From contig JBBQVZ010000101.1 of the NCBI GenBank assembly GCA_038211015.1, forward strand, positions 1 through 12,533: a stretch of DNA of 12,533 nucleotides, read 5' to 3'. Shown in pieces: positions 6,187 to 12,533 of the stretch (position 1 is its first letter; every line of letters begins with the position of its first letter). This DNA is from JBBQVZ01 sp038211015. Lineage in GTDB: Bacteria > Actinomycetota > UBA4738 > HRBIN12. The position numbers were made by a program, and so were the translations under genes. The notes under the pieces were generated by a model. It had not been told where the DNA came from and did no database searches. It saw nothing but the letters and a program-made list of their open reading frames with translations.

Positions 6187-7561
6187 GGATCCAGACGATC
6201 GGTCCATCCGGCGCGGGGGCGTCCGCCGGCGGCTGCAGACGAACCAGCTCACCGTCGACGGTGGCGAACAGGCCGCCGGCCGACTCGACGAACACCGTGT
6301 TGTCGAGCGCGAACGTCCCGTAAGGGATCCCCGAGGCCGGACCGATGTACCGGGGAGTGTCGACCCCGTCCCCCGAGGCGGTATCGAGGAGGTAGAACCC
6401 GCGGCGGAACCCCTGGCGCCCGACGACGAGGGCGAAGGCGTCATTGGAGTTCCATGCGAGCATCCGGGCGATCGAGAACGGGACGCCTCCGACCCCACCG
6501 TACGGCAGCGGCCTGGGTTCCCCGGACCCGAGGTAGTGCAGGGCCGCGCCCTGCAGATCGGCGTGCTCCTGTTCGGGACGAGACGGGAGCGGGGTCAAGG
6601 TGGCGAGCGCCTCCTGTGGGACCACGATGATGTCGGACAACCCGGAGATCGCCACCATCGCGTACCCCGGGAGCACGCGATGGATCGTCCCGATCCCGGC
6701 GAAGAAGATGCCGATTCGGCCGCCACGATCGAGCGTGAACATGGTGCTGGCGTCGTCCAGACCGATGGAGAGCAGGTCCCCGCAGAGCGACGGATCGGCG
6801 AACTTGCGCTCCCGGAGCGAGGGGACGAGCCTTGCCCAGACGATCGACACGGAGCGACGGCAGCCGGGCCGAAGCGGCCCTCGCCGGCCAGCGGCGACGG
6901 AGGCGCCCTTGGGTCCCCAGCTCACGACATCGCCCTCGAGGATCGGCGTCGCCCGGTCGTCGGGCCCGAAGAACCGCAGGACGGTGGCCCGGAGCCGCCC
7001 GTTCGGGAGCTCGGACGTGACGCCGACCCAACCGAAGTTGGCGCCACGAGCGTCGACGAGCTCGATGGCGCGCGGAACCCGCGGACCGCGCACCACGCGA
7101 CCTGTCGCGAGGTCCCAGCGCCAGATGCGCGAACGGTTCGGCCCGTCGGGGACCGCGTAGACGAGCGTCCCGGTGAATCGGGTCGGTCTGGCCGCGGGCG
7201 CCGCCTCGGTCGCGGGCTCCGTGTGGGCGTTGAGCCATGAGCCGACGGCGACGGCGAGGACGATGACGGTGAGGAGGAACGCGACGAGCGACCTCGACCG
7301 TGTCGTCGACGGTTCTGCTGCTCCTTCTTGTTGGGGTGCTTGGGGGGGAGGGCTCGACGGGCGGGGCGGGGCGCCGGACGGGGCCACTATCGCGGTGCTC
7401 GCCGCTTCGCGGCTGCGCTCCTCAGGGTGGCCCCTTACCGGCACTTCCGCCCCTTCCGACGGTTGCTTCCCGAGCTCGTAGAGAGGTGCGGCGCAATCCG
7501 GGCACACCTTCGCGTCGGTTGCGCCTTGCCAGTCGCATCTGAGGCAGGTGCGGGTGCTCAT
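6182..7561 (-). CDS. zinc-ribbon, single-pass membrane protein with large extracytoplasmic domain
   Basis: A 459-residue protein I cannot assign to a named family. The N-terminus (residues 1-25) is a zinc ribbon with C6-x2-C9 and C20-x2-C23. A Pro/Ala/Ser-rich, poorly ordered linker (about 35-88) leads to one membrane helix, SLVAFLLTVIVLAVAVGSWL (91-110). The remaining 350 residues should lie outside the membrane; strand-like segments such as GTLVYAVPDG, RIWRWDLATGRV, FYLLDTASGDGV and GGLFATVDGELVRL suggest a beta-propeller. C234 and C260 could form a disulfide. The ATG overlaps the folK stop by 4 nt (ATGA), so translation is coupled to folK. It occupies the slot between folK and DUF2520 where M. 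tuberculosis has two membrane/secreted proteins of unknown function. The topology (zinc ribbon in, propeller out) suggests signalling or anchoring; this is inference. Confidence 0.85.
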   Translation of the reverse strand: MSTRTCLRCDWQGATDAKVCPDCAAPLYELGKQPSEGAEVPVRGHPEERSREAASTAIVAPSGAPPRPSSPPPQAPQQEGAAEPSTTRSRSLVAFLLTVIVLAVAVGSWLNAHTEPATEAAPAARPTRFTGTLVYAVPDGPNRSRIWRWDLATGRVVRGPRVPRAIELVDARGANFGWVGVTSELPNGRLRATVLRFFGPDDRATPILEGDVVSWGPKGASVAAGRRGPLRPGCRRSVSIVWARLVPSLRERKFADPSLCGDLLSIGLDDASTMFTLDRGGRIGIFFAGIGTIHRVLPGYAMVAISGLSDIIVVPQEALATLTPLPSRPEQEHADLQGAALHYLGSGEPRPLPYGGVGGVPFSIARMLAWNSNDAFALVVGRQGFRRGFYLLDTASGDGVDTPRYIGPASGIPYGTFALDNTVFVESAGGLFATVDGELVRLQPPADAPAPDGPIVWIR

Positions 7562-8049
7562 GCCGGGACCGTCAACGGTGGGAAGGCCGGACGCACGGCT
7601 TGATCCGGGAGGCGGATGTCCAGGAGGTGGGTGTTGTTGGGGAGGATCGGGTTGGGGAGGAGTTCGAGGAGGGGCATGAGGACGAAGGCTCGTACGTGGA
7701 GGCGGGGATGGGGAACCGTGAGGCGGTCGTCGTGGATGGTCAGATCGCCGATCAGGAGGATGTCGATGTCGATCGTGCGGGGGCCCCAGCGGACGTCCCT
7801 GGTGCGGCCGAGCTCGGCTTCGACGCGGTTGACGGCGGCGAGGAGATCGAGCGGCTCGAGCGCCGTGTCGATCTCGGCGACGGCGTTGAGGAAGTCGGGC
7901 TGCTCGGGACCGCCGACGGGATCGGTCTCCCAGACCCGGGACGTGCGCTGCACCTCGATGCCGGGTTCTTGAGCGAGCAGGTCGATCGCGTGTTGGAGCG
8001 TCGTGAGCCGGTCGCCGATGTTGGAGCCCAATCCGAGGAAGGCGTCCAT
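7558..8049 (-). CDS. folK: 2-amino-4-hydroxy-6-hydroxymethyldihydropteridine diphosphokinase (HPPK)
   Basis: Transfers pyrophosphate from ATP to 6-hydroxymethyl-7,8-dihydropterin, giving the substrate of FolP. The 163-residue protein has the N-terminal LGLGSNIGD (residues 5-13), TSRVWETDPVGGPEQPDFLNAV (36-57), the magnesium-binding RWGPRTIDIDIL (87-98, with D95 and D97) and PHPRLHVRAFVLMPL (113-127), all family hallmarks. The ATG at 8049 lies 7 nt after the folB stop, and the folK stop overlaps the zinc-ribbon gene by 4 nt. Order folB-folK is standard, and folB makes the FolK substrate. Identification is secure. Confidence 0.97.
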   Translation of the reverse strand: MDAFLGLGSNIGDRLTTLQHAIDLLAQEPGIEVQRTSRVWETDPVGGPEQPDFLNAVAEIDTALEPLDLLAAVNRVEAELGRTRDVRWGPRTIDIDILLIGDLTIHDDRLTVPHPRLHVRAFVLMPLLELLPNPILPNNTHLLDIRLPDQAVRPAFPPLTVPA

Positions 8050-8056
8050 CGACGCA

Positions 8057-8410
8057 CTACCCGTCGGGGGCGGTGGCGGCCGCCGCGACCCCGTCGATGC
8101 CTAACCGTTCGGCGGCGTTCGGCTTGTGCACGACGGCGGTCACGGACGCGATGCGTTCGATCTTCAGGAGGTCGCCCGCGATCGCGGCGGCCATCGATTC
8201 GATCAGGTCGAACGAGCGCTGCTCGACGATCGCCCGGACCGTCTCGGTGATGCCGCGATAGTCGGCGGTGCCCCCGATGTCGTCCTCGCTCACGTTCACC
8301 TCGATGTCCAGGTCGACGACGAAGTCCTGCGGTTCGTCCTTCTCACCAGGACGCGCGCCGTGTCGGCCGGTCGCACGGATACCCGACAGGAACAACCTCG
8401 CGGTGGTCAC
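8057..8410 (-). CDS. folB: dihydroneopterin aldolase
   Basis: Cleaves 7,8-dihydroneopterin to 6-hydroxymethyl-7,8-dihydropterin and glycolaldehyde. The 117-residue protein, close to the usual 120, has the family motifs LSGIRATGRHGARPGE (residues 9-23, substrate-site Glu), TADYRGITETV (49-59, with the conserved Tyr), SFDLIESMA (66-74, pterin-binding Glu E71) and VHKPNA (94-99, catalytic Lys K96). The start is GTG 8410, in a GTGA overlap with the hydrolase stop; GGGGAGGA sits only about 1 nt before it, too close for ordinary initiation, so reinitiation by ribosomes ending the hydrolase is likely. A longer in-frame start at 8473 would add Arg-rich sequence not seen in the family. Confidence 0.95.
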   Translation of the reverse strand: MTTARLFLSGIRATGRHGARPGEKDEPQDFVVDLDIEVNVSEDDIGGTADYRGITETVRAIVEQRSFDLIESMAAAIAGDLLKIERIASVTAVVHKPNAAERLGIDGVAAAATAPDG

Positions 8411-9366
8411 TCCTCCCCTTCCTCGTCGACGTCGTGCCAGGCATCTTCCTCGAGATCGGCCAGGTCGACCCATGGCGGCCGGCGCTCGAGCTGGATCGTC
8501 ACGATGCCCGACGCGTCGCCGTGGCCGCCGTGCGGCTCCTGGAGGTACCGGGCGCGCAGGTACTCGTAGATCATCGGACCGATCGTCTCGATCGCGTCCT
8601 CCACCAGGAAATGGCGGCAGCCGGGAAGCAGCCCGAGCGTCGACGTCGGGATCGCCGCGTTCAGGCGCTCCGCGACGGCGGGCGGGTAGTACTCGTCCTC
8701 CTCTCCCCAGAAGATGAGGACGGGGATCTCGAGCTTCCCCAGATCATCCTCTCGATCCGACAGCCCCTTCCCATCCATCGCGTCGGCGAACCGGAAGAAC
8801 GCCCGGACGTTCTCGGGACCCGACCAGGGGCGGAGGTACTCCATCACTTGGTCGGGTGTGATGCGAGCGGGGTCGGCCATACCCACGTGGAGCGACGCTC
8901 GGATCCCCGCGTGCACGAACAGCTCGCTCTTCTGCGCGAGCGGCGTCCGCTGGATCTCGCGCGTCAGCAGGGTGGGCCACGCGTCGAACGCGGTGCTCGA
9001 CATCAGGACCATGGCGTCCACGCCCTCACCGTCCAACGCGAGCAGCTGGGCGACACCACCTCCGACCGAGTGCCCGATCACGGCGTAACGCTCCACACCG
9101 AGACCGACGAGCAGCTCGCCGATGTAGCCGGCCTGCGGGACGATCCCGAGCGGCACGGCGGCCGGCTTCTCCGAGTCGCCCGTTCCCAGCATGTCGGGAA
9201 CGATCACGCGGAATCGCGACGAGAGCAGCGGCCCGAGGTCTCGCCAGACGAACGACGACTGCGGGAACCCGTGGAGCAGAACGACGACCGGACCGTCGCC
9301 GTCAACCGTGTAGGCGATCTCGCCCCCCGACGTGCGAGCGCGCCGCTTGGGCTCGGCCGGAATCAT
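8407..9366 (-). CDS. alpha/beta-fold hydrolase with acidic C-terminal tail
   Basis: A 319-residue cytoplasmic alpha/beta hydrolase of unknown substrate. It has the oxyanion-hole motif HGFPQSSFVW (residues 32-41), PDMLGTGDSEKP (57-68), the nucleophile elbow GHSVGG (98-103, S100), the catalytic acid D224 in FWGEEDEYYPP and the His H252 in PGCRHFLVEDA, so the Ser-Asp-His triad is complete. HGFPQS and DxxGxGxSxKP resemble the epoxide hydrolase/haloperoxidase-like group, but the serine nucleophile excludes a dehalogenase or epoxide hydrolase mechanism. After the fold (about residue 278) comes a 40-residue tail ending LADLEEDAWHDVDEEGEE. The ATG overlaps the folP stop by 4 nt and the stop overlaps folB by 4 nt. 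This tight insertion between two folate genes is unusual and suggests co-translation; no folate step needs such an enzyme, so its role is open. Confidence 0.9.
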   Translation of the reverse strand: MIPAEPKRRARTSGGEIAYTVDGDGPVVVLLHGFPQSSFVWRDLGPLLSSRFRVIVPDMLGTGDSEKPAAVPLGIVPQAGYIGELLVGLGVERYAVIGHSVGGGVAQLLALDGEGVDAMVLMSSTAFDAWPTLLTREIQRTPLAQKSELFVHAGIRASLHVGMADPARITPDQVMEYLRPWSGPENVRAFFRFADAMDGKGLSDREDDLGKLEIPVLIFWGEEDEYYPPAVAERLNAAIPTSTLGLLPGCRHFLVEDAIETIGPMIYEYLRARYLQEPHGGHGDASGIVTIQLERRPPWVDLADLEEDAWHDVDEEGEE

Positions 9367-10214
9367 CCTCTCGCGCGAGCGATCGCGTCCACCATCCGCA
9401 CGACCCGCGTCATCTCCTTGACGTCGTGCACGCGCACGATGTCGACGCCCTCCGCCGCACACCACGCGACCACTCCCGCCGTTCCCTCGATGCGATCGTC
9501 GACCTCGGCGCCGATGATCGTCCCGATGAACCGCTTGCGGCTGGGTCCCACGAGCACGGGGACCCGCAGGTGATGGAACGCACGGATGTCGCGCAGGATC
9601 AGCAGGTTGTGTTCGAGCGTCTTGCCGAATCCGATCCCCGGATCGACGCAGAGCCGCTCGAGGTCGATGCCCGCCGCGAGGGCCGCCTGGATCCGGTCGC
9701 CAAGGAAGCCGCGAACCTCCGCGACCACGTCGTAGTACGTCGGGTCGTCCTGCATCGTCTTCGGCTCGCCCTTCATGTGCATGAGGATCAGACCGGCGCC
9801 GGTTTCGGCCACCACGCCGAACATCGCGGGGTCGCCGCCGGCGGAGATGTCATTCACGATCGTCGCGCCGGCATCGAGCGCAGCGGCCGCGACGTCGGAC
9901 TTACGAGTGTCCACCGACACCGGGAAGTCCGGGAGGTCATCCGCGAGCCGACGGATCACCGGCACGACACGATGCATCTCCTCGTCGGGAGGCACGACCT
10001 CCGAGCCCGGCCGGGTGGACTCTCCCCCCACGTCGAGCAGATCGGCGCCCTCGGCCACCATCTGCGTAGCATGCTTCACCGCGTCGTCCACGCTGGAGTA
10101 CGAGCCGCCGTCCGAGAACGAATCGGGCGTGACGTTCACGATCCCCATGACAAGGGTGCGACGACGAAGCGGGACGACGTGCGGGCCGCAACGCCAAACG
10201 ACCGCCTCAGCCAT
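9363..10214 (-). CDS. folP: dihydropteroate synthase
   Basis: Condenses 6-hydroxymethyldihydropterin pyrophosphate with p-aminobenzoate, the sulfonamide target step. The 283-residue TIM-barrel protein has GIVNVTPDSFSDGG (residues 24-37), DVGGESTRPG (61-70), SVDTRK (100-105), the ND pair (121-122), LMHMKGEPKTMQ (144-155), DPGIGFGKT (191-199), GPSRKRFIG (223-231) and RVHDV (261-265), the complete set for a working enzyme. The ATG at 10214 has no Shine-Dalgarno site; a TACGAT box 6 nt upstream suggests a leaderless mRNA. The stop overlaps the hydrolase start by 4 nt. folE normally precedes folP; here a 2-kb propeller gene separates them. Confidence 0.97.
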   Translation of the reverse strand: MAEAVVWRCGPHVVPLRRRTLVMGIVNVTPDSFSDGGSYSSVDDAVKHATQMVAEGADLLDVGGESTRPGSEVVPPDEEMHRVVPVIRRLADDLPDFPVSVDTRKSDVAAAALDAGATIVNDISAGGDPAMFGVVAETGAGLILMHMKGEPKTMQDDPTYYDVVAEVRGFLGDRIQAALAAGIDLERLCVDPGIGFGKTLEHNLLILRDIRAFHHLRVPVLVGPSRKRFIGTIIGAEVDDRIEGTAGVVAWCAAEGVDIVRVHDVKEMTRVVRMVDAIARARG

Positions 10215-10220
10215 GCGCCA

Positions 10221-10226
10221 ATCGTA
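10221..10226 (-). promoter_or_regulatory. candidate leaderless -10 box for folP
   Basis: The minus strand reads TACGAT, matching TANNNT, 6 nt before the folP ATG. No Shine-Dalgarno site and no convincing -35 are present. If used, transcription starts at or next to the ATG, and the folP to zinc-ribbon unit is independent of folE. Confidence 0.3.
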
Positions 10227-10248
10227 GCCCGGTATATGAATGGACGTT

Positions 10249-12264
10249 CTAGACCGTGACCTGGATCCGGGTCACCGAACCTCCGAAGCTCAGAACCCAT
10301 ACGGCGTCGGAGAAGCTCGTCATCGCATTCGCCATCTCACCAGGTGGGAGCTCTGCGAACACGTCAACCCCCTGCAGCTCCGGGTTCCACCTTGAGACCG
10401 TGTTCCTTCCGTTCGGATCGATGGACCAGATCCCGCCAGCGCCAACACACAGGGCGTCACCTGTCGACTCGAGAGACCACGTGCCAACGACGTCTCCGGA
10501 TCCCGGATCTATCCGCTCAAGGATCGTTCCCGTCGACGCCCACAGCGATCCGTCCCCGGCACCCGGCCACAGATAGGCTCCGAGCGAGATCGACCCCGTG
10601 ACCGTGTTGGTGGACGGGTCGACGATCTCGATCACGCTGTTGCCGATCGTGTCGGTGGTCTCGTTCGTGAACGCGACGATCGAACCGTCGACAGAGAACA
10701 GATAGTGGCCGTAGGACTGGTGGAGAGGGATCGTCGCCACGACCCGATCCGTCGCCGGATCCACCCGCGCGACCTTCATCTTGTCGTCGTCCCCGCCATA
10801 CAAGACCCACACGTCGTTGGCATCGATCGCGATATCGGCCGCGAGCTTCCCGCCCAGAACGATCCGGTCGATGACACGGTTCGTCGAGGGATCGATCCGC
10901 ACGAGGACGGTGTCGACCCCGTCGGATACGCCGGGAGACTCGCCGGGGATCTGTTCCGTGCCCACGACCCAGACCGACCTGACACCAACGGCGATGCCCC
11001 CGCCGCCCACCTCCCATCCCGGTGCCACGGAGCCGACGGAGATGTTCGCTTGTTCCTCGCCCGTTTCCGGGTCCAACCGGATCACCTTCCCGAGCCCCGT
11101 CGGGCTCTGAAATCCATCGACCCACATCGACCCGAACCCGTACGTGATCCCGCTGGCTTGTCCCTGCAACCCGACATCGAACGTGCCGATCACTGACGCT
11201 GTCGACTCGAGCGCCGGAGTCGGCCGCCAGGCGATCTCCTGCACGAAGAATCGATCCAGAGTGCCAGCGATGCGAGTCGGGCTGGAACCGTCAGGATTCA
11301 TCACGTAGATCCCCCACGCGTCGGCGACCTCTCCCCCGAACGCGATCCGAGTGCCGTCGGGGGACCAGGTGGGGTGAGCCGCGTACGTGGGGCCGCCGTC
11401 GAGGAGGGTCCGTTCATCCGTGCCATCGGCGTTCACTGCGAAGACGCCCCAATCCTCCCAGTGGATCCCACCGAAGACGACGGTATCTCCGGTAGGCGAC
11501 CAACTGGGCCACATGTCGCTCCCTCCGCGACTCGTGGTGAGCCTCACGCGTCCCGTGCCGTCGGCGTTCACGACGAAGATCGCGGTGGGGATCCCCGCGT
11601 CTGCCAAGGCGAAGAACGCGAGCCGGAGGCCGTCGGGCGACCAAACCGGATTCGAAGCGTCCTCGGGTTGGTTCGTGATCCGTCTCGGGTCTGAACCGTC
11701 CGAGCCCATGACGTAGATGGCGGTCGAGCAATCTGCATAGACACCCGGATGACAGAACTCGATCGAAGGGTCGAACGCAGTGCTAGCGAACGTCAGCATC
11801 GAGCCGTCTGGTGACCAAGACGGCCAGGAATCGTTCGCTCCAAGGGACAACTGAGCAGCCTTGCCCCAGTCGGCGTCCGCCACGTAGATCCCTCGGTGCT
11901 CCGGCCGGTCGTCGACATAGGCGACGCGGCTGCCATCTGGTGAGAACGCGAGCTGCGCGAATCGCGTCGGGGCGCCAGGCGCAAAGACGATGTGGTTGTT
12001 CGTGCCGTCCGACGCCACCGATCCGATGAGGCTGGCCCCATCGTTCGATTCTGCACGGTAGTAGATGGAACCGGCGCCCGCCGAGGTCAGCGAAGCCTGG
12101 ATCGGATCGCCGCGCGGTTCGTGGAGCGGAGCACCGTGGAATGCCCCGACCATGAAGGCCGTCGCGGCCGCGGCGAGCCCGAGCGCAAAGAGCGCGCTCA
12201 TGGCTCGGGCGACCGGCCTGACCTCGGCGCTCGCGGACGAAGGCCGCTCTTTCGTGAACCTCAT
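10249..12264 (-). CDS. membrane-anchored double beta-propeller protein (TolB-type plus YncE-type repeats)
   Basis: A 671-residue protein with a basic N-terminus, one hydrophobic segment (about residues 22-43, signal anchor or uncleaved signal peptide) and two repeat domains. The first, about 60-350, has five TolB/PD40 repeats: FSPDGSRVAYV (107), WSPDGSMLTF (150), WSPDGLRLAFF (208), WSPTGDTVVFGG (255) and WSPDGTRIAFGG (300), with partners like IYVMNPDG. The second, about 355-671, has YncE-like blades with RLDPETG (396), RIDPSTN (456), RVDPATD (500), IVDPSTN (547) and RIDPGSG (584), alternating with GSMWV/VWVL/SLWAS strands. C171 and C179 may form a disulfide outside the membrane. No catalytic domain is seen. 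Start: GTG 12267 and ATG 12264 are adjacent, neither with a Shine-Dalgarno site; ATG is preferred. It sits between folE and folP, an unusual place. Function is unknown; such propellers usually bind proteins or ligands. Confidence 0.88.
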   Translation of the reverse strand: MRFTKERPSSASAEVRPVARAMSALFALGLAAAATAFMVGAFHGAPLHEPRGDPIQASLTSAGAGSIYYRAESNDGASLIGSVASDGTNNHIVFAPGAPTRFAQLAFSPDGSRVAYVDDRPEHRGIYVADADWGKAAQLSLGANDSWPSWSPDGSMLTFASTAFDPSIEFCHPGVYADCSTAIYVMGSDGSDPRRITNQPEDASNPVWSPDGLRLAFFALADAGIPTAIFVVNADGTGRVRLTTSRGGSDMWPSWSPTGDTVVFGGIHWEDWGVFAVNADGTDERTLLDGGPTYAAHPTWSPDGTRIAFGGEVADAWGIYVMNPDGSSPTRIAGTLDRFFVQEIAWRPTPALESTASVIGTFDVGLQGQASGITYGFGSMWVDGFQSPTGLGKVIRLDPETGEEQANISVGSVAPGWEVGGGGIAVGVRSVWVVGTEQIPGESPGVSDGVDTVLVRIDPSTNRVIDRIVLGGKLAADIAIDANDVWVLYGGDDDKMKVARVDPATDRVVATIPLHQSYGHYLFSVDGSIVAFTNETTDTIGNSVIEIVDPSTNTVTGSISLGAYLWPGAGDGSLWASTGTILERIDPGSGDVVGTWSLESTGDALCVGAGGIWSIDPNGRNTVSRWNPELQGVDVFAELPPGEMANAMTSFSDAVWVLSFGGSVTRIQVTV

Positions 12265-12334
12265 CACGGACCAGACTCAAGCGCCTGGACGGGGGTTCCC
12301 AAGAAGAGCGCCCCAGCGATGGAGACGGCTCTCG

Positions 12335-12533
12335 CTAGCGCATGCCGATGTGGCTCATGGCCTCCTGACGCGTGCGCGCGTCGGTACGGAAGAGGCCGCG
12401 CACCGCGGAGGTCACGGTCACCGAGCCCGGCTTCTTGATGCCGCGCATCGTCATGCATAGGTGCTCGCATTCGATGACCACGAACACCCCCCGAGGCGAG
12501 AGCGCCTCGTCGAGCGCCTCGGCGATCTCCGTC
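12335..12533 (-). CDS. folE: GTP cyclohydrolase I (3' end only; gene runs off the window's right edge)
   Basis: The last 65 codons of FolE, which converts GTP to 7,8-dihydroneopterin triphosphate, the first folate step. The visible part reads EALDEALSPRGVFVVIECEH, then LCMTMRGIKKPGSVTVTSAVRGLF, with the zinc-ligand Cys in EHLCMTMRG and the conserved MRGxxKPGSxTxTSAxRGxF block, and ends near TRQEAMSHIGMR. The N-terminal part with the remaining zinc ligands and catalytic residues lies beyond base 12533. The stop is TAG at 12337-12335, 70 nt before the propeller gene; I see no clear terminator in that gap. Identification is secure despite the short length. Confidence 0.95.
   Translation of the reverse strand, partial: TEIAEALDEALSPRGVFVVIECEHLCMTMRGIKKPGSVTVTSAVRGLFRTDARTRQEAMSHIGMR

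Noticed and set aside
5555..7240. 561-codon open frame on the plus strand across the DUF2520 gene, the tandem repeat and the zinc-ribbon gene
   Set aside because: It is antisense to two well-supported genes and stays open because the 16-bp repeat has no plus-strand stop and the DNA is GC-rich; the product is Arg/Pro/Gly-rich with no domain.
12264..12470. 68-codon minus-strand frame overlapping the folE end, ending in a signal-peptide-like stretch and touching the propeller start
   Set aside because: It is a shifted frame of folE: the folE frame itself gives a conserved FolE C-terminus and a normal stop at 12335, so there is no frameshift to repair and no independent support for the ORF.

Overview
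The window is high-GC, gene-dense bacterial chromosome whose gene order points to Actinomycetota. Read along the minus strand it runs folE (3' end only), a membrane-anchored TolB/YncE-type double beta-propeller protein, folP, an alpha/beta hydrolase, folB, folK, a zinc-ribbon membrane protein, a DUF2520 Rossmann-fold protein, panC, coaX, lysS, a stand-alone cyclic-nucleotide-binding (CNB) domain protein and clpC (5' part only). This matches the order I recall for Mycobacterium tuberculosis (folE-folP-folB-folK-two membrane/secreted proteins-DUF2520-panC-panD-coaX-small gene-lysS-lsr2-clpC1). The differences are the interesting part: panD is missing between panC and coaX, lsr2 is replaced by a CNB protein plus a divergent receiver-only response regulator, an alpha/beta hydrolase lies between folP and folB, and a large propeller gene lies between folE and folP. 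The lack of lsr2 suggests a lineage outside the classical Actinomycetia, but no finer placement is possible from sequence alone.

Layout. 12335-12533: folE C-terminal end. 10249-12264: double-propeller gene. 10214 down to 6182: folP, hydrolase, folB, folK and zinc-ribbon gene. Three of these four junctions are 4-nt stop/start overlaps (folP/hydrolase, hydrolase/folB, folK/zinc-ribbon) and folB/folK are 7 nt apart, so this is one translationally coupled unit. 6083-6186: a 16-bp tandem repeat array that fills almost the whole gap before the DUF2520 gene. 6067 down to 2076: DUF2520, panC, coaX and lysS, again overlapping or nearly so. 1995-2075: a short gap with a TATACT box and a perfect 16-bp palindrome, then the CNB gene. 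1190-1558 holds the only convincing plus-strand gene, the receiver protein, convergent with CNB and divergent from clpC. 789-1189 is a 401-bp divergent intergenic region with a 12-bp tandem repeat.

How the genes work together. folE, folB, folK and folP encode four steps of tetrahydrofolate synthesis, from GTP cyclohydrolase I to dihydropteroate synthase. panC makes pantothenate and coaX phosphorylates it, leading to coenzyme A; the DUF2520 protein is a regular neighbour of panC with no reaction I can assign. lysS charges tRNA-Lys and clpC is the AAA+ unfoldase of the Clp protease. The two propeller-type membrane proteins, the hydrolase, the CNB protein and the receiver are accessory genes set into this housekeeping backbone. 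I see no CRISPR array, insertion sequence, rRNA or tRNA gene, and no evidence of a phage or defence island.
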